From Paenibacillus_AK sp041641375 (GTDB lineage Bacteria; Bacillota; Bacilli; Paenibacillales; YIM-B00363): 8,149 nucleotides of DNA. Made by a program: the position numbers and the translations under genes. The stretch lies in NCBI GenBank assembly GCA_041641375.1, contig JBEPYM010000157.1, positions 1 through 8,149 of the forward strand, written 5' to 3'. Every line of letters starts with the position of its first letter. Positions within the stretch are counted from its first letter, which is position 1. Under the pieces are notes generated by a model. The model ran no database searches, was not told where the DNA came from, and saw only the letters and a program-made list of their open reading frames with translations. Shown here piece after piece: positions 5,263 through 8,149 of the stretch.

Positions 5263-6906
5263 TTACCCCCTGTCCATGGTCGGCGGAATTTCTTCGGGAT
5301 CGACCATCGCATCGATGACGACGGTACGGTTCAAGCTGAGCGCTTCACGGAACATCGCGCGGAATTCCGACTTGCCGAATGCCTTGAACGAATAGGCGCC
5401 CATGGAATCGGCGAACATCGCTGCATCGACCGGCTGCTTGAATACGGTGCCGTCATCGCGTCCAACGTGGTTGCGCATGCCTTTATTCACCATATCAAGA
5501 CGACCGTTATTGAGCACGACGAATACGACATTCGCGCCCTCGCTGACCGCTGTCGATATTTCCGTTCCGTTCATAAACAAGCAGCCGTCTCCCGTCAGAC
5601 ATACGACCGGTCGATTCGGATCGCCGATCTTCGCGCCGACGGCATAGCCGATCGCATGCCCCATCGATGCGAAGACGTCGTCGAATCGGAAGCAGCCGGG
5701 CTCACGCACAGCAAGATGACGGATGGCATGATAGCTGTGGCTGCCGTCATCTCCGAAAATAATGCCGCCCCGCGGCAGCTCCTCGCCCAGCACCTCCATA
5801 ACCTCCTTGGCGGTCAGGACGGGCTCTTCAACGGCCGCAGGCTCCGGCTTCCAGCGAGCAACCGATACGGCTACCTCCTGGAAGGACGATATCCCTCCCG
5901 CCAGCACCGGGGTCATCTGCAGCATGCGGCTCACGTTCATTTTGGCGTCTCCCTGAATATAGAGCGTCTCCACCGGCAGTCCCTTGCCTGCGAATGCCGG
6001 TTCGACATCGAACTGAACGATGCGTTTCGGTAGCAGCGGACCGGCAATGCCGGGCACAGACATGTCGCTCAGCTTCGTACCGATGACGACCATCACATCG
6101 ACACCGGACGCGAGATACTGCCGCGCTTCCGGGCAGCCCCCCAGGCCAAACGGACCGATATGCAGGGGGTGAGTGGTTGCGAAGCAGCCTTTGCCGCCCG
6201 GCGTTGTAATAACCGGGATTTGATAATGCTCGGCAAGCTGTCGCACCTCCTCGTAGGCGTTCGAAATATGAACGCCCTTGCCAAGGAAAAGAACCGGACG
6301 TCTAGCGGAGCTGAGCAGCGACATCGCTTCCTCCAGCCTGGAGGATACAATCTGGGGCTTCGAGTCGGGAAGAGGGACGTGAATGTCCGGAATTTGCTCC
6401 AGGAAGACATCGAACGATATCGCCAGATGCACCGGGCCGCGTACGCCCTGCATCGCCCGTTCCATGGCATGGCGCAAGTACATCTCCAGCTGATCACCGC
6501 GCTCTACGCGCGCGCTGAACAAGGTAACAGACTGGAACATCTCAACCAGATCAGTGCCGAAGAAGGTGGAGTCCTGACCGATCGGCTTGCCGGTTTCTTT
6601 GGTCGATGCATGGCCGGTCAGAAACAGGACAGGCAGGTGATACGCCTTGGCTTGTCCGGCCGCCGTAATCATATTCGTGCCTCCGGGACCGGAAGTGCCA
6701 ACGGCTACGCCAACCGAGCCGGTCGTTAAGGCATACCCTGCAGCGGAATAGCCGGCGCCCGCTTCATGGCGGGACAGCACATACTCGATTCCTTGATTGC
6801 CCAGCTCCAGAATGATCGGAACGACCGCTTTGCCGGGGACGCCGAAGGCGTGTTGAACGCCCCAATTGCGAAACTGTTTGACGAGCTGATTGACCACTGT
6901 TGCCAT
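5263..6906 (-). CDS. Thiamine-diphosphate-dependent enzyme, acetolactate-synthase-like
   Basis: A full-length 547-residue member of the POX/ALS superfamily with three domains in order. The Pyr domain has catalytic Glu48 in LSRHEAGAGYSAAGYA and GTSGPGGTN (70-78). The central domain (about 190-330) has GGKG..TTHPLHIGPFGLGG. The PP domain carries the ThDP/Mg motif GDG (439-441) ending in NN (466-467). Features of true acetolactate synthases are missing: the central GARFDDR-like segment reads GTKLSDMS, the LNNQ.LGMV..W region reads LNNGRLDMVNKGM, and no small-subunit gene is adjacent. It is therefore more likely a catabolic or specialised decarboxylase/carboligase than the branched-chain amino acid enzyme. 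ATG 6906 has GGGAG 7 bases upstream. It follows the kinase gene by 63 bp without a clear terminator and is directly followed by the CMD gene. Substrate unknown; FAD use cannot be judged. Confidence 0.85.
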   Translation of the reverse strand: MATVVNQLVKQFRNWGVQHAFGVPGKAVVPIILELGNQGIEYVLSRHEAGAGYSAAGYALTTGSVGVAVGTSGPGGTNMITAAGQAKAYHLPVLFLTGHASTKETGKPIGQDSTFFGTDLVEMFQSVTLFSARVERGDQLEMYLRHAMERAMQGVRGPVHLAISFDVFLEQIPDIHVPLPDSKPQIVSSRLEEAMSLLSSARRPVLFLGKGVHISNAYEEVRQLAEHYQIPVITTPGGKGCFATTHPLHIGPFGLGGCPEARQYLASGVDVMVVIGTKLSDMSVPGIAGPLLPKRIVQFDVEPAFAGKGLPVETLYIQGDAKMNVSRMLQMTPVLAGGISSFQEVAVSVARWKPEPAAVEEPVLTAKEVMEVLGEELPRGGIIFGDDGSHSYHAIRHLAVREPGCFRFDDVFASMGHAIGYAVGAKIGDPNRPVVCLTGDGCLFMNGTEISTAVSEGANVVFVVLNNGRLDMVNKGMRNHVGRDDGTVFKQPVDAAMFADSMGAYSFKAFGKSEFRAMFREALSLNRTVVIDAMVDPEEIPPTMDRG

Positions 6907-6969
6907 GTTACCACTCCCATCTTCTCTATGTAATTGAATTTTTTAGAACCATTCTTAACACGCCAGAAC

Positions 6970-8149
6970 TTACTTGCCTTCGCGATTCGATATGGGAAGG
7001 GTGACGGTGAAGGTTGTTCCGACGCCCTTCTGCGACTCGAACGTGAGCTTGCCCTTATGGTTCTCAATAATTCGGTAGCACACAGACAAGCCCAGTCCCA
7101 AACCCGTCTCTTTCGTCGTAAAGAACGGATTCATGATTGATTTCATCTCTTCGTCGGTCATACCGATGCCATCGTCTGAAATCCGGATCATCACCTCCTG
7201 TTCGCTCGACATATGAGCATGAATCGAGATGATACCTCCGCTCGGCATCGCCTCCATCGCGTTCTGGATCAAATTCACGAGCATCTGCTTGATTTGAACG
7301 GGATCGATGTAGGCAATTTCGTTCACCGGCTCGGAGCTAACCTGCAGCTCGCAATCCTTCAGAATCGCCTGGCTTGACATCAACGCAATCGTCTCCTGCA
7401 GCACCGTATCGATCAGACAGGCCTTGCGTTCGGGCGTGCTGGGCTTGGCCATCGTAACGAAGTCGGTGACCAGCTTCTTAACGGTTTCAAGCTCGTTGTA
7501 TACGATGTCGAGATAATATTCATAGCGTTGATCCGTGTTGGTATTTCGCAATAGTTGAATGAAGCCCATGACCGAGGTGAGTGGATTGCGAATTTCGTGG
7601 GCGAGACCGGCTGCCAGCTTGCCGACTACGGAAAATTTCTCGGATGTGATAATTTGTCGCTCGAGCTCATAACGATCGGTGATGTCTCGCAGCTGGGCAT
7701 AAGCTCCGATCAGCTCGTTGGCATCGTCATAGATGGGCACTGCGTCAAACAGGCATATTCGCCTGCGGTCGAGCGAGTTGGTGAAGGTCAGCTCGACGTC
7801 ATTATAGGTGCGGCTGTTTTTCAACACCTCATAGAACAAATTTCCCAAGCGCTCAAACTGAAACACCGGATGATTAAGCACTTCCTGTCTGACCCGGTTC
7901 GTCAGCTCGGCTGTAAATTCATTGCATTCCTTCACGATCCCCTTGGCGTCGGTAATCAAAATTCCGTATTTCAGCGACTTGACCATGAGCTGGTTAATAA
8001 TGCGTTGATTCCGATTCAGATTGCGGAGCATCAGCTCCCGTTCCATCGCATCGATGAGGCTGGCCAGCAGCGCCAGTGGAAACGGACTGTGGTGATGCTT
8101 GGAGGTCATAATCGCAACGGCGCCGGAAATGTGATTGAAGGTGAATGGC
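6970..8149 (-). CDS. Sensor histidine kinase (GAF tail-PAS-HisKA-HATPase), 5' partial
   Basis: The frame is open through the right edge. An ATG at 8109 exists, but the codons before it (...FTFNHISGAVAI) continue a GAF-like strand, so the real start is outside. Residues are numbered from that ATG. Seen: a GAF C-terminal helix (SPFPLALLASLIDAMERELM, 8-27), a PAS domain (about 37-150: GILITDAKGIVKECN ... GAYAQLRDITDRYELE), HisKA with phosphoacceptor His171 in LAHEIRNPLTSVMGFIQLL, and HATPase with N box LVNLIQNAMEAM (278-289), G1 DDGIGM (312-317), F box NPFFTTKE (327-334) and G2 GLGLGLSV (336-343). No transmembrane helix lies in the visible part, so it is probably a cytoplasmic sensor resembling NtrB/AtoS and Bacillus sporulation kinases. 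No response regulator is in the window. It lies 63 bp upstream of the ThDP-enzyme gene in the same direction and could be cotranscribed with it. Confidence 0.87.
   Translation of the reverse strand, partial: PFTFNHISGAVAIMTSKHHHSPFPLALLASLIDAMERELMLRNLNRNQRIINQLMVKSLKYGILITDAKGIVKECNEFTAELTNRVRQEVLNHPVFQFERLGNLFYEVLKNSRTYNDVELTFTNSLDRRRICLFDAVPIYDDANELIGAYAQLRDITDRYELERQIITSEKFSVVGKLAAGLAHEIRNPLTSVMGFIQLLRNTNTDQRYEYYLDIVYNELETVKKLVTDFVTMAKPSTPERKACLIDTVLQETIALMSSQAILKDCELQVSSEPVNEIAYIDPVQIKQMLVNLIQNAMEAMPSGGIISIHAHMSSEQEVMIRISDDGIGMTDEEMKSIMNPFFTTKETGLGLGLSVCYRIIENHKGKLTFESQKGVGTTFTVTLPISNREGK

Noticed and set aside
4952..5395. Plus-strand reading frame of 147 residues opposite the CMD gene and the end of the ThDP-enzyme gene
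   Set aside because: The - strand carries clear family signatures over the same bases, and no convincing ribosome binding site or domain is seen on the + strand.
6907..6969. Terminator or operator between the kinase and ThDP-enzyme genes
   Set aside because: The - strand shows AGAA-TGG-TTCT followed by six A residues, a 4-bp stem with no T tract, too weak for a terminator. No convincing promoter pair was found either.

Overview
The window looks like chromosome of a moderately GC-rich Firmicute, most probably Paenibacillaceae (Paenibacillus or a close relative). The basis is strong AGGAGG-like ribosome binding sites, a Bacillus-type MhqR quinone-response module, and a PAS/HisKA kinase of sporulation-kinase style. 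This is inferred from protein character only. There is no rRNA, tRNA, IS element, CRISPR array or prophage gene in the window.

Left part (1-2564). A large gene on the + strand enters from outside the window. It encodes a GH36-like protein related to raffinose synthase/Sip1 alpha-galactosidases and carries an unusual Gly/Ser-rich insert. Converging on it from the - strand is a small Phd/YefM-type antitoxin gene. No toxin partner is visible, and the 3' ends of the two genes overlap by about 115 bp, as if a deletion had fused them.

Middle part (2565-4880). This is a compact quinone/electrophile-resistance module: an MhqR-type MarR repressor, then a VOC-family ring-cleaving dioxygenase (MhqO-like) overlapping an alpha/beta hydrolase (MhqD-like) by ATGA. 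Two nearly identical perfect palindromes, one before the repressor gene and one before the dioxygenase gene, look like MhqR operators. The likely circuit is autorepression plus repression of the dioxygenase-hydrolase pair, relieved by quinones or catechols. A hairpin terminator at 4849-4876 closes this block and also faces the converging block.

Right part (4889-8149, - strand). A sensor histidine kinase enters from beyond the right edge (GAF tail, PAS, HisKA, HATPase). It is followed after 63 bp by an acetolactate-synthase-like thiamine-diphosphate enzyme and, 5 bp later, by a carboxymuconolactone-decarboxylase-fold protein. The last two are almost certainly cotranscribed, and the kinase may share the transcript. 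The substrate of the pair cannot be told from the sequence.

The best candidates for something new are the kinase/ThDP-enzyme/CMD cluster, the GH36-like protein and the toxin-less antitoxin. The quinone module is a well-formed member of a known system.
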